The position numbers and the translations under genes were made by a program. Shown here in pieces: positions 63,685-64,000 of a stretch of DNA of 64,000 bases. The stretch is taken from the NCBI GenBank assembly GCA_900618795.1, contig UYJD01000009.1, forward strand, positions 62,001 to 126,000. Reading direction: 5' to 3'. This DNA is from Cyanodermella asteris. Lineage: Eukaryota; Ascomycota; Lecanoromycetes; Ostropales; Stictidaceae. Below the pieces are notes generated by a model that saw nothing but the letters and a program-made list of their open reading frames with translations, was not told the origin of the DNA and searched no databases. Position 1 is the first letter of the stretch; each line of letters starts with the position of its first letter.

Positions 63685-64000
63685 GAGAGCCAACGGCGAG
63701 CTATTCGATTGTCGAATCTGGAGAAAGCGGCTAGGCGCTGGGTTTTGTCGACAATACGTCCAGCACGAAGCGTCCCAGCTTGTCAGTGGGTCTCAAGTGC
63801 TGGGACGGCAAAAGCGCTGCTTCCTGAGTACTAGTAGAAATTCGATTTGCAGATCACTGACGCGATAGTCGCAGGCCCGCATTATCGCAGAGCTCCAATC
63901 AAACCAGCTTGTGAATTGCTATCACTCCTCGACACGCGATCATGAATTATTGATCTGTGAGCATGCATCTTGATGGTGAGAGTACGAGTCTAGTAATGCT
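63685..64000. promoter_or_regulatory. Upstream region of U2B'' gene, right edge
   Basis: The last 316 bases lie upstream of the minus-strand U2B'' gene and should contain its promoter. No open frame with protein features is seen before the window ends. Confidence 0.35.

Noticed and set aside
1-64000. CRISPR arrays, operons, riboswitches, rRNA, transposons and virus-derived elements
   Set aside because: No repeat-spacer arrays, terminal repeats, transposase, reverse transcriptase, integrase or capsid signatures were seen; the locus is eukaryotic with spliced genes.

Overview
The window is compact nuclear DNA of a filamentous ascomycete. The evidence is short spliceosomal introns (mostly 44-90 nt, GTAAGT/GTATGT-type donors, CTAAC/CTGAC-type branch sites, CAG/TAG acceptors), roughly one gene per 2-3 kb, and orthologues of fungal proteins such as Pan1, Nmd4-like, Atg10, Msl1/U2B'', mL59 and Srs2. 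A Dothideomycete, black-yeast or Mycosphaerellales-like, is my best guess. That is an inference; no rDNA or mitochondrial marker is present. No tRNA, rRNA, transposon or virus-derived element was recognised.

Left part (1-20 kb): housekeeping genes. M1 aminopeptidase (-), mitochondrial ribosomal protein mL59/MRPL25 (-) divergent from the spliceosomal DEAD-box helicase PRP28 (+), a beta-lactamase-like serine hydrolase with one apparent frameshift (+), diphthamide ammonia ligase DPH6 (-), the anti-recombinase helicase SRS2 (-) and a LYAR-type zinc-finger protein (-).

Middle left (22.8-30.8 kb): four divergent non-RD protein-kinase-like genes in tandem on + with a glycine-zipper protein gene between the second and third. 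The third and fourth kinases each carry exactly one in-frame stop inside an otherwise intact kinase domain. This is the most lineage-specific part of the window.

Middle (31-47.5 kb): conserved genes. An uncharacterised acidic protein, squalene synthase ERG9 (-) divergent from a DnaJ/CAJ1-like protein (+), an NMD4-like PIN-domain protein, NBS1/Xrs2 and the endocytic scaffold PAN1.

Right-middle (47.7-55.8 kb): a gene graveyard. A broken LigB-type extradiol dioxygenase (-) is divergent from an intact C2H2 plus Zn2Cys6 transcription factor. Then come remnants of an FAD monooxygenase, an acetoacetate-decarboxylase-like protein and the C-terminal domain of a CocE/NonD-type hydrolase. I read this as the relic of an aromatic or secondary-metabolism cluster whose regulator outlived its enzymes.

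Right end (55.8-64 kb): a calcineurin-like phosphoesterase (-, 5' end unresolved), a large disordered fungal protein (-), the autophagy E2-like enzyme ATG10 (+, alternative 3' splice sites), and U2B''/MSL1 (-) followed in the same frame by a second ORF separated only by one TAG.

All gene models were spliced by hand from reading frames and splice consensus. Family names come from motif recognition, not from a database search.
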